From 21-14-0-10-47-8 sp966211795 (lineage in GTDB: Bacteria; Bdellovibrionota; Bdellovibrionia; Bdellovibrionales; Bdellovibrionaceae), in contig CBIHNW010000019.1 in the NCBI GenBank assembly GCA_966211795.1, forward strand, positions 1 to 64,000: a stretch of DNA of 64,000 nucleotides. Reading direction: 5' to 3'. This document shows positions 1-9,244 of this stretch, piece after piece (position 1 is the stretch's first letter; each line of letters begins with the position of its first letter). The notes beneath the pieces were generated by a model that was not told the DNA's origin, searched no databases, and was given only the letters and a program-made list of their open reading frames with translations. The translations under genes were made by a program, and so were the position numbers.

Positions 1-36
1 CAACGAAGGATTTGGCTTGAATAGAGGCTTCTAGCC

Positions 37-1725
37 CTAGCAGCCGACTGGGAGGGCCTTATACGGCACTTCTTGGCAAGCGTGATCGTCGGGATTGCAG
101 AGAGTGCGGACGTGGAAATGGTTTTCGTGACCGTCCACGTGAATGATGTGCTTCAACATTTCGGCGACGGGCCCTGAGTCTTGTCCGCGTTTGTAATCGC
201 CGGTGCTGATTGCATAGTTGCACAGCTCTTTCTTCACGGCGCGGTCCATGAAAATCATTTGCACTTGGCCCGTCTGGAAAGCCTTCTTTGTCAAGAGCCA
301 CTGCTCTTTCACCAAAAAGTTATTGGAAACGCGTGATCCCACGACAATATCGGTGTCGGCCTTTTCATTGTTTCGCAAAAATAGAATATCGATATCGGTT
401 CCGTTTTGGTGGGACGAATGCAGATTCGAAACTCCGCCATTCACTTTCGAAATCGACGTCACGGTCAGGCCACGGCCCGGCAAGATGGTCTTCAGGTACT
501 GCGCCATCGAAGTCACCACTTGCGCAAGATAGAAAGTTCCATAGTTATGAATCGTCTGGGCCTGAACTTGAAAATTAATTCCCGGAATTGAGGAAACAAG
601 ATCACGGAAATTAATTCCCCGATTCAAGCGTCCCGAAACCGAAGCTTTCGTTTTCGGATTGACGTAAGTAAATGGCCAATTTGCTGCCTGGTCTGGTTTG
701 CGAAAGCGCTCCAATGCCTGCATCGGCGTCGGGTCGGCTGGATTGTCTTTACCGATGGGTGGATGCACCGTGGACGGGATCGAAGGTGTAGGCTGAGGCA
801 CTGGCGTCGGTGCTTTGGGTTGCGGAGTCGGCGTCGTTGGGACCGGATCTGGCGCTGGCACTGGAGCCGGAGTCGGCTGCGGAGCTGGCGTGGGCACTGG
901 TGTTGGCGTAGGTGCGGGTGTCGGCCGCGAAGGTTGTGGTGTCGGAGCTGGAGTTGGAGCCGGTGCTGTGGGTTGTGGAGTTTGCGTTGGTCGCTCGACT
1001 TCGATCGGTGCCGGCGGAGCCACTTCTTCGGTGTCCGAATCATCTTGAACGGCGATGAAAATATTGGGTCTCTTCTTGTGTTTCTTAGTTCCACTCTTCT
1101 GCGGTTTCTCGATCGAAAATCTCTGAAGAGCATCGTCGTCCGAAATTCCGACGTGACCGACGGTGCCTAAGTTCGCCAGATCGATGTATTGGTAGGATTC
1201 GTCTTGCTGCTCGGGTGGTACCGGCGCGGCCTTTGGCGCATCTCCGGCCGATTCAGTGGCTTTCGGAACCGGCAACATCTGATCGTGATAGAGGGTGTTT
1301 TTTTCGCGCAAAAGAACATCGATGAAATAGTCCTGACAAGCTCCTTCGTCCACGCAATAAATTTCGGCCTTTAGTTTTTCTTTCAGCTCTGGATCGACGG
1401 GATCCAAAAGAATTTTCGAGTTCTCTCGCTTTCCTTCGAACTCGACAGGACCGATGGTTTTTCCATCGATCTTCACGTCCGCCGTCAGTTTTAAATTGGT
1501 GTTGGTCGAGTCCCACTGACTCTTGACCGGTTTCATGTAAATACGCTTTGAATTTCGAACGACCGTTCCTGGTAGCGGCTCTTCTTTTTCGGCAGGTGGC
1601 GTGGTGTTGGGACTGACGGTTGCGGCTTTGTATTCATAGTCTTCCGCTTTAAAGCCGGGCATCTTTGCGCAAGAGCTTAAGATGATTGCCGTTAATGCTA
1701 GGAAAAGTGCCGCCACACGAGCCAT
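37..1725 (-). CDS. M74 (MepA-like) murein endopeptidase lipoprotein with Pro-rich linker
   Basis: Predicted outer-membrane lipoprotein of 562 residues. The start at 1725 is chosen because it opens directly into a lipoprotein signal peptide ending in a lipobox (LSSC, Cys19); a longer frame to 1770 adds a non-signal extension. Residues about 240-330 are a Pro/Thr/Ala spacer (PAPTP-like). The C-terminal ~200 residues match peptidase family M74: SSHQNGTDIDILF supplies His and Asp zinc ligands, and HVDGHENHFHVR matches the second metal-binding block of MepA. The family cleaves D-Ala-mDAP crosslinks in peptidoglycan. The N-terminal ~230 residues are unrecognised; a YQYIDL...DDDALQRF stretch precedes the linker. 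The gene lies 249 bp after pstB on the same strand, and no terminator is evident between them. The long spacer is not usual for MepA and could let the enzyme reach through the periplasm. Family call is firm; actual substrate is inferred. Confidence 0.8.
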   Translation of the reverse strand: MARVAALFLALTAIILSSCAKMPGFKAEDYEYKAATVSPNTTPPAEKEEPLPGTVVRNSKRIYMKPVKSQWDSTNTNLKLTADVKIDGKTIGPVEFEGKRENSKILLDPVDPELKEKLKAEIYCVDEGACQDYFIDVLLREKNTLYHDQMLPVPKATESAGDAPKAAPVPPEQQDESYQYIDLANLGTVGHVGISDDDALQRFSIEKPQKSGTKKHKKRPNIFIAVQDDSDTEEVAPPAPIEVERPTQTPQPTAPAPTPAPTPQPSRPTPAPTPTPVPTPAPQPTPAPVPAPDPVPTTPTPQPKAPTPVPQPTPSIPSTVHPPIGKDNPADPTPMQALERFRKPDQAANWPFTYVNPKTKASVSGRLNRGINFRDLVSSIPGINFQVQAQTIHNYGTFYLAQVVTSMAQYLKTILPGRGLTVTSISKVNGGVSNLHSSHQNGTDIDILFLRNNEKADTDIVVGSRVSNNFLVKEQWLLTKKAFQTGQVQMIFMDRAVKKELCNYAISTGDYKRGQDSGPVAEMLKHIIHVDGHENHFHVRTLCNPDDHACQEVPYKALPVGC

Positions 1726-1974
1726 GTGGAATCCAAGTGCAGACCACAGGCCACACCCCTCAGAGCTCAAGAAGAGCGTGGATTTCCTGACGGTTCAAAC
1801 CGGTGACAAACTTTTGTACAGTGCCAAAATTTGGGTCCATTTTGCGGCCCACTCTGATCGAAGAAGTTGAAGGATTCAGCAAGTTTATGGATCCGATAAC
1901 GGAAGTTTTTTCACCCTGACAATTGATCTTCGGAACAGCCAACGGAAATCAAGACCACGAAGCGAGCGCCGAAA

Positions 1975-2751
1975 TTATCCGAAACGGCCGGTGATGTAAT
2001 TTTCGGTTCGACGATCGGAAGGAGTGGTGAACAGGCGATTGGTCTGTCCGAATTCGATCAGGTCACCCAGATACATGAACGCCGTATGATCGGACACACG
2101 GGCGGCTTGATGCAAATTATGAGTGACCATGATGATGGTTACGGCTTTCTTCAGCTCGACCACCAGCTCTTCGATGTGTCCCGTGGAAATGGGATCCAGA
2201 GCCGAGGTTGGCTCGTCGAGAAGCAAGATTTCAGGTTCGGTGGCCAAGGCACGCGCGATGCAAAGTCTTTGTTGCTGCCCGCCCGAAAGCATTTGCGCCG
2301 AGCTGTTGAGTCGATCTTTGACTTCGTCCCAAAGGCTGGCCTGACGCAGAGACTGTTCGATCTTGTCTTGGATGAAACTTTTCTTCTTGATACCGCGAAC
2401 ACGCAAACCATAGGCCACGTTTTCAACGATGGTCTTCGGAAAGGGATTTGGTTTTTGGAAAACCATGCCGATCCGCATGCGCACTTCCATCGGATCGACA
2501 TCCCGATCGAGAATATTTTTTCCCTCGGGATACAGCAGGATTTCACCTTGGTACTGAGTCGTCTGATACAGGTCATGCATGCGGTTGAAGCATCGAAGCA
2601 AGGTCGTTTTCCCGCAGCCTGATGGGCCGATCAGGGCCGTGATCTTGTTTTCATAGATCGGCATCGTGACCTGATTGAGGACACGTTTTTCGCCGTAAGA
2701 AAAGCTGAGTGAGCGAACTTCCGCGCTCTTCGGTTCCATTTCCGCTACCAT
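1975..2751 (-). CDS. pstB: Phosphate ABC transporter ATP-binding protein PstB
   Basis: ATPase subunit of the high-affinity phosphate importer, 258 residues, cytoplasmic face of the inner membrane. Walker A (GPSGCGKTTLL), the ABC signature (LSGGQQQR) and Walker B (LLDEPTSALD) are intact. The start at 2751 overlaps the pstA stop within ATGGTAG, a classic coupled start. A longer frame to 2925 would run deep into pstA and is rejected. It is the last gene of pstS-pstC-pstA-pstB. phoU, which often follows pstB, is not present downstream in this window; the next gene is the M74 endopeptidase. Confidence 0.97.
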   Translation of the reverse strand: MVAEMEPKSAEVRSLSFSYGEKRVLNQVTMPIYENKITALIGPSGCGKTTLLRCFNRMHDLYQTTQYQGEILLYPEGKNILDRDVDPMEVRMRIGMVFQKPNPFPKTIVENVAYGLRVRGIKKKSFIQDKIEQSLRQASLWDEVKDRLNSSAQMLSGGQQQRLCIARALATEPEILLLDEPTSALDPISTGHIEELVVELKKAVTIIMVTHNLHQAARVSDHTAFMYLGDLIEFGQTNRLFTTPSDRRTENYITGRFG

Positions 2752-3671
2752 TTGATTTTTTTCCTGAATCGATAGCGAATGTAAATAGCAATCGCGTTCA
2801 TCGCAAGGGTCATCATCAACAAAATGACGCCGGTTGCTGCGGCATTGACGTGAAATTCTTCTTGAGGGCGAGAAACCCAATTGAACATTTGAATCGGCAG
2901 TACCGTGAAGGGATCCTTCAACCAATCCGCGTTGACGTAAGGAAACTGGGGACCAACAGGGGCATGCGGCAAAAAGGCGATGAAAGTCAAAGCCCCGATG
3001 GTGATCAAAGGCGCCGTTTCACCAATAGCACGCGATAAAGAGATGATGATGCCAGTTAGGATTCCGCCTGTCGAATAAGGCAGAAGATGATGTTGGATCA
3101 CCTGCCATTTGCTGGCACCCATGGCATAAGCGGCTTCCCGAATGCTATGGGGAATGGTGCGAATCGCTTCACGTGTGGTGACGATGATAATCGGTAGCAC
3201 CAAAAGTCCCAAGGTCAATCCAGCGGTGAGAATGCTTTGTCCTAAACCCAAACGGTAAACGAAAACTCCTAAGGCCATCAGACCAAACGTGATGGATGGG
3301 ACCCCCGCCAGGTTGATGATGTTCAATTCGATCAATGCCGTGAGCGCATTCTTAGGAGCGTACTCTTCCAGATAAACACCGGCCGCAATGCCCAACGGAA
3401 TCGCGCAACAAGCGGTGACCAGCATGATGGCTAAAGAGCCCACCCACGCCGATAAAATTCCGGCCTTTTCTGGCATGCGGGAAGGAAAGCTGGTGAGAAA
3501 ATCCCAGTTGATGCGGCCAATGCCGGTTGAACCCAAATCGACCAACAACGCCAGCAAAGTGAAAAGCGCAATCATCAACGAGAGCAGACCCAAGAACGAG
3601 AAAAAGAAATCCAAGAATTTCTTTCTTTGAATCAGGCCAGAATCAAACTTGAGCTCTTCACTGCGAATCAT
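2745..3671 (-). CDS. pstA: Phosphate ABC transporter permease PstA
   Basis: Inner-membrane permease of 308 residues that forms the phosphate channel together with PstC. There are about six hydrophobic spans and a BPD_transp_1-type loop (EAAYAMGASKWQVI) that contacts the ATPase. The ATG at 3671 overlaps the pstC stop in ATGA. The 3' end overlaps the pstB start by 7 nt, so translation of the three genes is probably coupled. Length and hydrophobic pattern are normal for the family. Confidence 0.96.
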   Translation of the reverse strand: MIRSEELKFDSGLIQRKKFLDFFFSFLGLLSLMIALFTLLALLVDLGSTGIGRINWDFLTSFPSRMPEKAGILSAWVGSLAIMLVTACCAIPLGIAAGVYLEEYAPKNALTALIELNIINLAGVPSITFGLMALGVFVYRLGLGQSILTAGLTLGLLVLPIIIVTTREAIRTIPHSIREAAYAMGASKWQVIQHHLLPYSTGGILTGIIISLSRAIGETAPLITIGALTFIAFLPHAPVGPQFPYVNADWLKDPFTVLPIQMFNWVSRPQEEFHVNAAATGVILLMMTLAMNAIAIYIRYRFRKKIKW

Positions 3672-4621
3672 GCGGCGACAACCTCACGATACCGTCGACG
3701 AAGCCAGAAGCCGAAAATATTGAACATCAACGTCATCACCAGCAGGGTCAGGCCCGCCACGTATATCGATTGATACCCGATGGATCCGTGCGGAAGATCG
3801 CCCAGGCTGACCTGCACGATAAAGGCGGTGATCGTTTCCGAAGGTTGCAATGGATTGAAGGAGATCTGCGGCTGCATGCCGGCCGCGATGGCGACGACCA
3901 TGGTTTCACCCAGGGCGCGTGAAATCCCCAGAATATAAGCCGAGGTGATTCCCGACAAAGCCGCCGGGTAAACGACTCGAAATGAAGTTTGCAAACGGGA
4001 AGAGCCCAGTGCGTAGCTCCCCTCGCGCAAATAATTAGGCACCGATCTCATCGCGTCTTCAGTCAGCGAGCTGACGTAAGGGATGATCATGATACCAATC
4101 ACGGTTCCCGCCGACAGAACGTTGAATCCAGAAATGTTGGGAAATATTTTTTGATAAAAAGGTGTGACGAAAAACAAAGCAAAATATCCGTACACCACCG
4201 TCGGGACGGCGGCGAGAAGCTCAAGAATCGGTTTGATGATTTCTTTTTTGTTCGGGGACACGTATTCCGACAGAAATGTTGCGATGATCGTGCCCAGCGG
4301 AATTGCAAACAACAAGGCCGTTCCCGTGACCATCAAGGTTCCAGAAACCAATGGCAGAATTCCGAACTTGGCTTCGGCAAACATCGGCGTCCATTCAGTC
4401 CCGGTCAAAAACTCTTTCAAGCTGACGTGATCAAAAAATGGAAGCGATTCGGAAACTAAAATCCAGACGATGCCAAGGGTGACGATCACCGATGAGGCGG
4501 CACAAAGAAACAAGATGGTCTCGATCGCACGCTCTTTAAAACGACGAATCCGCCGAACCGGGTGGTTGGCGGATGTAAACGCTCTCGTCTGGCGAATTTT
4601 AGATTTCTCTCGTAAAGCCAA
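3668..4621 (-). CDS. pstC: Phosphate ABC transporter permease PstC
   Basis: Partner permease to PstA, 317 residues, with a basic cytoplasmic N-terminus (residues 1-32) followed by six predicted membrane spans. The ATPase-contact loop (EGSYALGSSRLQTS) is present. The only reasonable start is TTG at 4621, one base after the pstS stop, with an AGAAGG-like site about 11 nt upstream inside the end of pstS. The next Met lies well inside the protein, after the first span. A non-ATG start with poor spacing may lower permease synthesis relative to PstS. Confidence 0.95.
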   Translation of the reverse strand: MALREKSKIRQTRAFTSANHPVRRIRRFKERAIETILFLCAASSVIVTLGIVWILVSESLPFFDHVSLKEFLTGTEWTPMFAEAKFGILPLVSGTLMVTGTALLFAIPLGTIIATFLSEYVSPNKKEIIKPILELLAAVPTVVYGYFALFFVTPFYQKIFPNISGFNVLSAGTVIGIMIIPYVSSLTEDAMRSVPNYLREGSYALGSSRLQTSFRVVYPAALSGITSAYILGISRALGETMVVAIAAGMQPQISFNPLQPSETITAFIVQVSLGDLPHGSIGYQSIYVAGLTLLVMTLMFNIFGFWLRRRYREVVAA

Positions 4622-4622
4622 T

Positions 4623-5666
4623 CTACAAAGTACCTTCTTTTTTCATCAAATCTTCGATTTTCATTCCGACTTCGGAATGGCCACCGAATTTGGTTCCCAG
4701 TTTACCTTTGGTCAAATGCTCGACCCCGAGGTCGTATGCTTTTGGCGGCAGAGCAATGTATTTCACCTGCGGAACCAAAGTCTTTGCATTCTGCAGATAA
4801 AATTTCGCAAAGTCAGCAACTTCGGCGCGTTTGTAAGACGCCTCGTTCACATAGATGAAGATCGGGCGAGCCAAAGGATAATAGCTGCCATTTTCAACCG
4901 TTTCTTTTGACGGCAGGACCGCCGTGTTTTTCTTCGGAGCTTTATCGCCACCGACGACTCCGATGGTCTTCAATTTTGATTTATTAGCTTCTGCGTAAGA
5001 CAGGCCAAAGTATCCCAAGGCGTATTTGTCGTTCGCAATTCCTTGAACAATGACATTGTCATCTTCGCTTGCCGTATAGTCGCCGCGGCTTTGCTTCGCC
5101 TTGCCAACAATTGCTTCTGTAAAATAATCGAAAGTTCCCGAGTCAGATCCAGGTCCGAAAAGTTTCAAAGGCTCTTTCGGCCATTTTGGATTGATGTCGG
5201 ACCATTTCACAACCTTACCTTGTGCGGCTGGCTCCCACATTTTTTTCAAATCATCAGAAGTGATTTCTTTGACCCAGTCATTTTTAGGATTGATCACGAC
5301 CGCGATGGCATCGAAAGCAATGGGCAATTCGAAATATTTAATTCCCGCTTTTTTGCAATCTTCCATTTCCGAAGTTTGAATCGGGCGAGACGCGTCTTGA
5401 ACATCCGTTTCACCACGGCAGAATTTTTTAAAGCCACCACCGGTTCCAGAGATACCAACCGTGACGTGAACTTTGCCTTTTTGCGCCGCTTGGAATTCTT
5501 CAGCAACAGCTTCCGTGATCGGAAACACGGTTGAAGATCCATCCACTTTGACGGTGGATTGGGCAAAAGCACTGGCTGTCAGCAACAACAACACAGCGGC
5601 GATCAATGATGTCATGAATAAGTGTAGATCCACATATTGCGACAACTGACGAATAGCTCGGCTCAT
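4623..5666 (-). CDS. pstS: Periplasmic phosphate-binding protein PstS
   Basis: Substrate-binding component of phosphate uptake, 347 residues, exported by a signal peptide (hydrophobic stretch around residues 18-34, ending ASAFAQ). The mature start VDGSSTVFPI and the GISGTGGGFKKF segment are the typical PstS phosphate-binding loops. The ATG at 5666 is preceded by AAGGAG at 6 nt, so the longer N-terminus with a 17-residue lead before the hydrophobic core is favoured over an internal Met at 5615. First gene of the pst operon. I could not find a clear tandem Pho box upstream; only one CTGTCA half-site is visible near 5715-5720. Confidence 0.97.
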   Translation of the reverse strand: MSRAIRQLSQYVDLHLFMTSLIAAVLLLLTASAFAQSTVKVDGSSTVFPITEAVAEEFQAAQKGKVHVTVGISGTGGGFKKFCRGETDVQDASRPIQTSEMEDCKKAGIKYFELPIAFDAIAVVINPKNDWVKEITSDDLKKMWEPAAQGKVVKWSDINPKWPKEPLKLFGPGSDSGTFDYFTEAIVGKAKQSRGDYTASEDDNVIVQGIANDKYALGYFGLSYAEANKSKLKTIGVVGGDKAPKKNTAVLPSKETVENGSYYPLARPIFIYVNEASYKRAEVADFAKFYLQNAKTLVPQVKYIALPPKAYDLGVEHLTKGKLGTKFGGHSEVGMKIEDLMKKEGTL

Positions 5667-5771
5667 GAAAACTCCTTGTTTTCAGAGTATGTAGCATGAG
5701 CCTCGAGGGGCTTCTGTCAGGCTTTGTTTAGGATTCTTGCGAATCGCGTTATCAGCTCAAAATCTCTCGTC

Positions 5772-7241
5772 TTATTGCAGTTGGCTAGAGGCCACTGCAC
5801 TGCAGGTTTGGGCGCAAGATTCGCCAACCAAAGCGATGCGCTGATCTTTGCAATTACTGGCTTGGTTGTGACGGATGATTTGAAAATTATCCGCTTTCAT
5901 CAAGACATCTGTCTTTTGAAACTTGGCCAGGCAGGCTTGCTTTGCGTACTCTTCAAATCCTTTGCGGATGGTTGGCTCTTCCGACAGATAATCGGCACCC
6001 CGGTAGCGATTGATCCCGACACCATTTTTACTGGGACTGCTTTGAATGATGACGAAATCAAAACCGCTGGAAGTCAGCGTCGCGCACTGAACGGCCGCTT
6101 GTGCCTTGGAAATTCCCAAGGGATCTTTGCCGACAGATTCGATCATGAAAACATGGCCCTTGATGGCGACGATATCGCCCTCCTGCAAGCTACCGCTGAC
6201 GCCCATTTTCACTTTGCTCAGGCAGCGCATGCCGTTGTCGGTTGGATTCATGTACATCGTGGAGCTGATACCGTGAACAAAGATCGCCTTCATTTTTTGA
6301 TCAGGATCCAACTTTAATCCGCTCGATGCGATTGCCGAAAATACAAATGCCGAACAATCAATACCCAAGACCGAAGTCCCCGTGCCCGCGTTTTTAAAAA
6401 GATCCAATTTTGAATTTGCATCCGACGTCGTGTACGGCTTTCCACCGTAATCATAAATGGGCGGATTGGACCGAACGTTTTGGCAGCTCGCACTCGTATC
6501 CAGGACTGACAAATAGGGATCCGTGCGCAAAAAAGCATTGAGATCCGTGATCTGTCGTTTGGCGCCGATACCATCGGCATGCACGCCCACGCGGGAGATT
6601 CCTTGGACATCCGGTGTGGCCTTGGTCAATGCCGGCACTCGAATCGCTCCGCAGCTTTGATAGGCGGTCACCAATACGGATCGGGCGCTGACACTGAGAA
6701 CATTCCGAGTGGCCGCATTTTGACCCGAGGGAAAAGTGGTGGTCGTTGTCGACTCGGTCTCAGGATCGGACGGAACAGCCGCTGGAGGAGTGGCCGGACA
6801 TTCCATGTCAAGTTGAGAGGTGTACTGTTTCCATTTCGCTTTGAACTGCTGCAACTGATCTTGAACTTGTTTCGAATCATCAGTGGATTGATCCCCGATT
6901 TCCGCCGCCGTTACTTTTTGCAAAAGGTCCTGGGGATTGGTGGCCGGCATTTTCAAAAGAATTTGGTAGAACTCTGAAATCAGATCCAAAAACTGCGAGT
7001 CGTCCGCATGCCACTGCGAACTGGTACCAAGCGCCTTTTCAAAAGCACCGCGCAGTTCGCTCTCGCTCGGCACCTCATTGAGATCGACCAGACTTTTATA
7101 GAGGACGTCATAAAGGTAGCTTTCCGATTGCGGACAAGTGACGTTAGCGATCGAGTTTTCGACGGCGGGATCGACGGAAGAAAAATTTTGGCGACAAGCG
7201 ACCAGGGAGATCAAGACCGACAATAAAAGAATTTTCTGCAT
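5772..7241 (-). CDS. NlpC/P60-like cysteine peptidase lipoprotein (putative)
   Basis: Lipoprotein of 489 residues (lipobox LVAC, Cys16). Residues ~30-150 are mostly helical and unrecognised. A short ESTTTTTF linker (about 162-170) leads to the rest. In the C-terminal half, GIDCSAFVFS (Cys296) and LQEGDIVAIKGHVFMIE (His363) have the order and spacing of the Cys and His of NlpC/P60 hydrolases, which cut peptidoglycan stem peptides. The third catalytic polar residue is not obvious. It lies alone between the divergent-side pstS promoter and the chemoreceptor gene. The SD site is weak (TAAAAGA). The peptidase assignment rests on motifs only; a CHAP-type or inactive relative is possible. Confidence 0.65.
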   Translation of the reverse strand: MQKILLLSVLISLVACRQNFSSVDPAVENSIANVTCPQSESYLYDVLYKSLVDLNEVPSESELRGAFEKALGTSSQWHADDSQFLDLISEFYQILLKMPATNPQDLLQKVTAAEIGDQSTDDSKQVQDQLQQFKAKWKQYTSQLDMECPATPPAAVPSDPETESTTTTTFPSGQNAATRNVLSVSARSVLVTAYQSCGAIRVPALTKATPDVQGISRVGVHADGIGAKRQITDLNAFLRTDPYLSVLDTSASCQNVRSNPPIYDYGGKPYTTSDANSKLDLFKNAGTGTSVLGIDCSAFVFSAIASSGLKLDPDQKMKAIFVHGISSTMYMNPTDNGMRCLSKVKMGVSGSLQEGDIVAIKGHVFMIESVGKDPLGISKAQAAVQCATLTSSGFDFVIIQSSPSKNGVGINRYRGADYLSEEPTIRKGFEEYAKQACLAKFQKTDVLMKADNFQIIRHNQASNCKDQRIALVGESCAQTCSAVASSQLQ

Positions 7242-7307
7242 TCTTTTATTGTCGGTTCCATGTCGGATATCACACTAGCATTGACGAAAAATCTAGACAG
7301 ATGTCGA

Positions 7308-9050
7308 TTAAAAACCCTCGACCTTCCCGACCTTCCGAGAGGACGGAGTGCCGTCTTCCAGAGGCAGCAGGGCTTCCAGTTCGAGTTCTTTTTTGCTGAT
7401 ATTTTTTCGTTCCATCGGCACGACATTTTCCGGCAGTGCTTTCGCTGAAGTGGCTTCGGGCTTTTGTCTAGACTTTAAATCCGCCGCCGCGTCTTTCGAT
7501 GCAGCACGCGCTTTTGCCGCAGGCGCCTTGACCGCCGAAGTGACAGCCGTTTTTACAGTTTCGTTTGTGGCCTTTGGTTTTACTTTTTGAGTTTGCGATT
7601 GTCTTTCCGCATTGCCGTCAACCAAAGTTCGCAGCTCGCCCACCAAATGCATCAGGTGACCTGATTGCTGAGCCATCATTTTTGAACTTGAAGAAACTTC
7701 TTCCGATGAAGAAGCATTTTCTTGCGTCGCGCGGTCTAGAGAATTCATCGCCTTGCTGATTTGTTCAATGCCGGTCGCCTGCTCTTGGCTGGCCGTCGAA
7801 ATTTCGTTGTTGAGATCGGACACTTTTTTGACGTTGGTCACGATTTCCGTCAACACGACACCGCTGACTTCGGCGACTTTGGCACCCTCGACGGATTGGG
7901 AAACGTTTTCTTTGATCAAGCCAGCAATGTCCTTAGCGGAGACCGCGGATCGCTGTGCCAGCGCGCGAACGGCTTCGGCAACAACCGCAAAACCTTTGCC
8001 TTGCTCACCGGCGCGGGCCGCTTCGACCGCCGCATTCAAAGCGAGAAGGTTCGTTTGGAAAGCGATGTCGTCAATAACGGAAATAATTTCTTCGATCTTT
8101 TTCGATCCAGAAGCGATCGCGGACATTGATTTGATCAAACGCGCGATTTCTTTTTCACCATGTTCCGCCGAGTCCTTCGATTTTTGCGACAAGGCATTGG
8201 CTTCCTTGGCGTGATCGGAGTTTGTTTTCACCATGCTCGACAGTTCTTCCAGTGAAGCCACCGTTTCCTCGAGGGATGCGGCCGAGCTGGAAGAGCCTTC
8301 TGACAATTGCTGGCTGGCCGATTGCAATTGGCTGCTGGCCGTTGCTGTGCCGGCTGCGGATTCGTCAATTTGATCGGTGATGGTGCGCAATTGTTTTGAA
8401 AGCGCCGTTGAAAAAATAAAGCCCAACGCCGAGGCTAACAAGATGCCTAATGCGATCATCAATATCGAGAGCGTCTCGCCCAATCGGGTCGCGGCTTTTC
8501 CGCGCTCTTCAGCTTTAGCCGCGGCTTGCACGTGGTAGTCTTTCAATTTGACCAGAATTCCTTCGATCTTTTCATGAGCTTCCAGGACATCCTTGGTGAT
8601 AAATGTTCGAAAAGCGTTTTCATCGGTCGCGCGTTGACCGGACGTGTGCATCTCGACGGCCTTGGTTGCCAGCTTCATCCAATCACTCCACGCGACCACC
8701 AGCGGATCGTAGACCGCTTGCTCTCCTTCTCCGTAAGGAATGGACTGATACTTTTTATCAAGCTCGGCAAACTCTGTGCCCATCGGGGCAATTTGTTTCG
8801 CGAATTCTTCGGCCTCTTTCGCGTCCTTGGCAAGAGCGAGACTTTCCAATGCCCCCTGTCCCTCTTGAATCAAGTGAGAAAATTCGGCGACAATGATCAA
8901 GTTCGGAAGATTGACTTCGGACACCTGACGAAAGCTTTCGGCAATTTCACCGCGACTCATTTGCGCAATCATGGCTTGCACAACCAGTAGAGTAGATACT
9001 CCAAGAAATGCTAAAATCATTTTCCATTTGAGGCTGAACTTCTTAAACAT
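7308..9050 (-). CDS. Methyl-accepting chemotaxis protein
   Basis: Transmembrane chemoreceptor of 580 residues. TM1 is at about 10-29; a periplasmic four-helix-bundle-like sensor domain spans about 30-190; TM2 is at about 192-215; then comes the long cytoplasmic coiled coil. The signalling hairpin is textbook (IDDIAFQTNLLALNAAVEAA, then GKGFAVVAEAVRALA, about 320-363). The C-terminal tail (about 490-580) is Ala/Lys-rich, and no NWETF-like CheR/CheB pentapeptide is present. The SD site is AAGGG. The upstream region holds a sigma-28-like promoter, in line with motility-class control. No other che or flagellar gene is in the window, so this is a stand-alone receptor whose ligand is unknown. Confidence 0.95.
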   Translation of the reverse strand: MFKKFSLKWKMILAFLGVSTLLVVQAMIAQMSRGEIAESFRQVSEVNLPNLIIVAEFSHLIQEGQGALESLALAKDAKEAEEFAKQIAPMGTEFAELDKKYQSIPYGEGEQAVYDPLVVAWSDWMKLATKAVEMHTSGQRATDENAFRTFITKDVLEAHEKIEGILVKLKDYHVQAAAKAEERGKAATRLGETLSILMIALGILLASALGFIFSTALSKQLRTITDQIDESAAGTATASSQLQSASQQLSEGSSSSAASLEETVASLEELSSMVKTNSDHAKEANALSQKSKDSAEHGEKEIARLIKSMSAIASGSKKIEEIISVIDDIAFQTNLLALNAAVEAARAGEQGKGFAVVAEAVRALAQRSAVSAKDIAGLIKENVSQSVEGAKVAEVSGVVLTEIVTNVKKVSDLNNEISTASQEQATGIEQISKAMNSLDRATQENASSSEEVSSSSKMMAQQSGHLMHLVGELRTLVDGNAERQSQTQKVKPKATNETVKTAVTSAVKAPAAKARAASKDAAADLKSRQKPEATSAKALPENVVPMERKNISKKELELEALLPLEDGTPSSRKVGKVEGF

Positions 9051-9089
9051 TTGAAATCCCTTATAACGAGTTAAACTATCCCAAACTAT

Positions 9090-9117
9090 TTATCGGCAGA
9101 CTGGGCTTCGCTGTTTA
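9090..9117 (-). promoter_or_regulatory. Sigma-28 (FliA)-type promoter of the chemoreceptor gene
   Basis: Read on the minus strand, TAAA (9114-9117) is followed after 16 bases by GCCGATAA (9090-9097). The consensus for the flagellar sigma-28 is TAAA, 15 bases, GCCGATAA, so the -10 part is perfect and the spacer is one base long. It sits about 40 bases before the ATG at 9050, at the right place for a chemotaxis gene. The same stretch also has a GTTAAAC/GTTTAAC inverted repeat (9069-9075 and 9112-9118), which could be incidental. Confidence 0.6.
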
Positions 9118-9244
9118 ACTAGTTTTCACCACCGCGAAATCCGTTCAAAATCACGACTCAAATCGGGAATCTCTTCTGAAGATTTCGTGAACGTTCGCGT
9201 TCTCTATGGACCAGCGTCTGGTTTTGAACTAAATTTTGCGACCT

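Noticed and set aside
815..1048. Gly/Val-rich plus-strand frame opposite the Pro-rich linker
   Set aside because: It is the mirror of Pro/Thr/Ala codons in the M74 lipoprotein gene; no SD site or independent signal.
1760..1942. 60-codon minus-strand frame between pstB and the M74 gene
   Set aside because: Starts at TTG with no SD site, and no domain or signal is recognisable. It could be a gene remnant, but the support is too thin.
5667..5771. Pho box upstream of pstS
   Set aside because: Only one CTGTCA half is present; the direct repeat with 11-bp spacing is missing.
9051..9120. Possible cyclic-di-GMP riboswitch upstream of the chemoreceptor
   Set aside because: GAAGCCC and nearby stems recall GEMM elements, but the aptamer core and tetraloop are absent, and a sigma-28 promoter explains the conserved bases.
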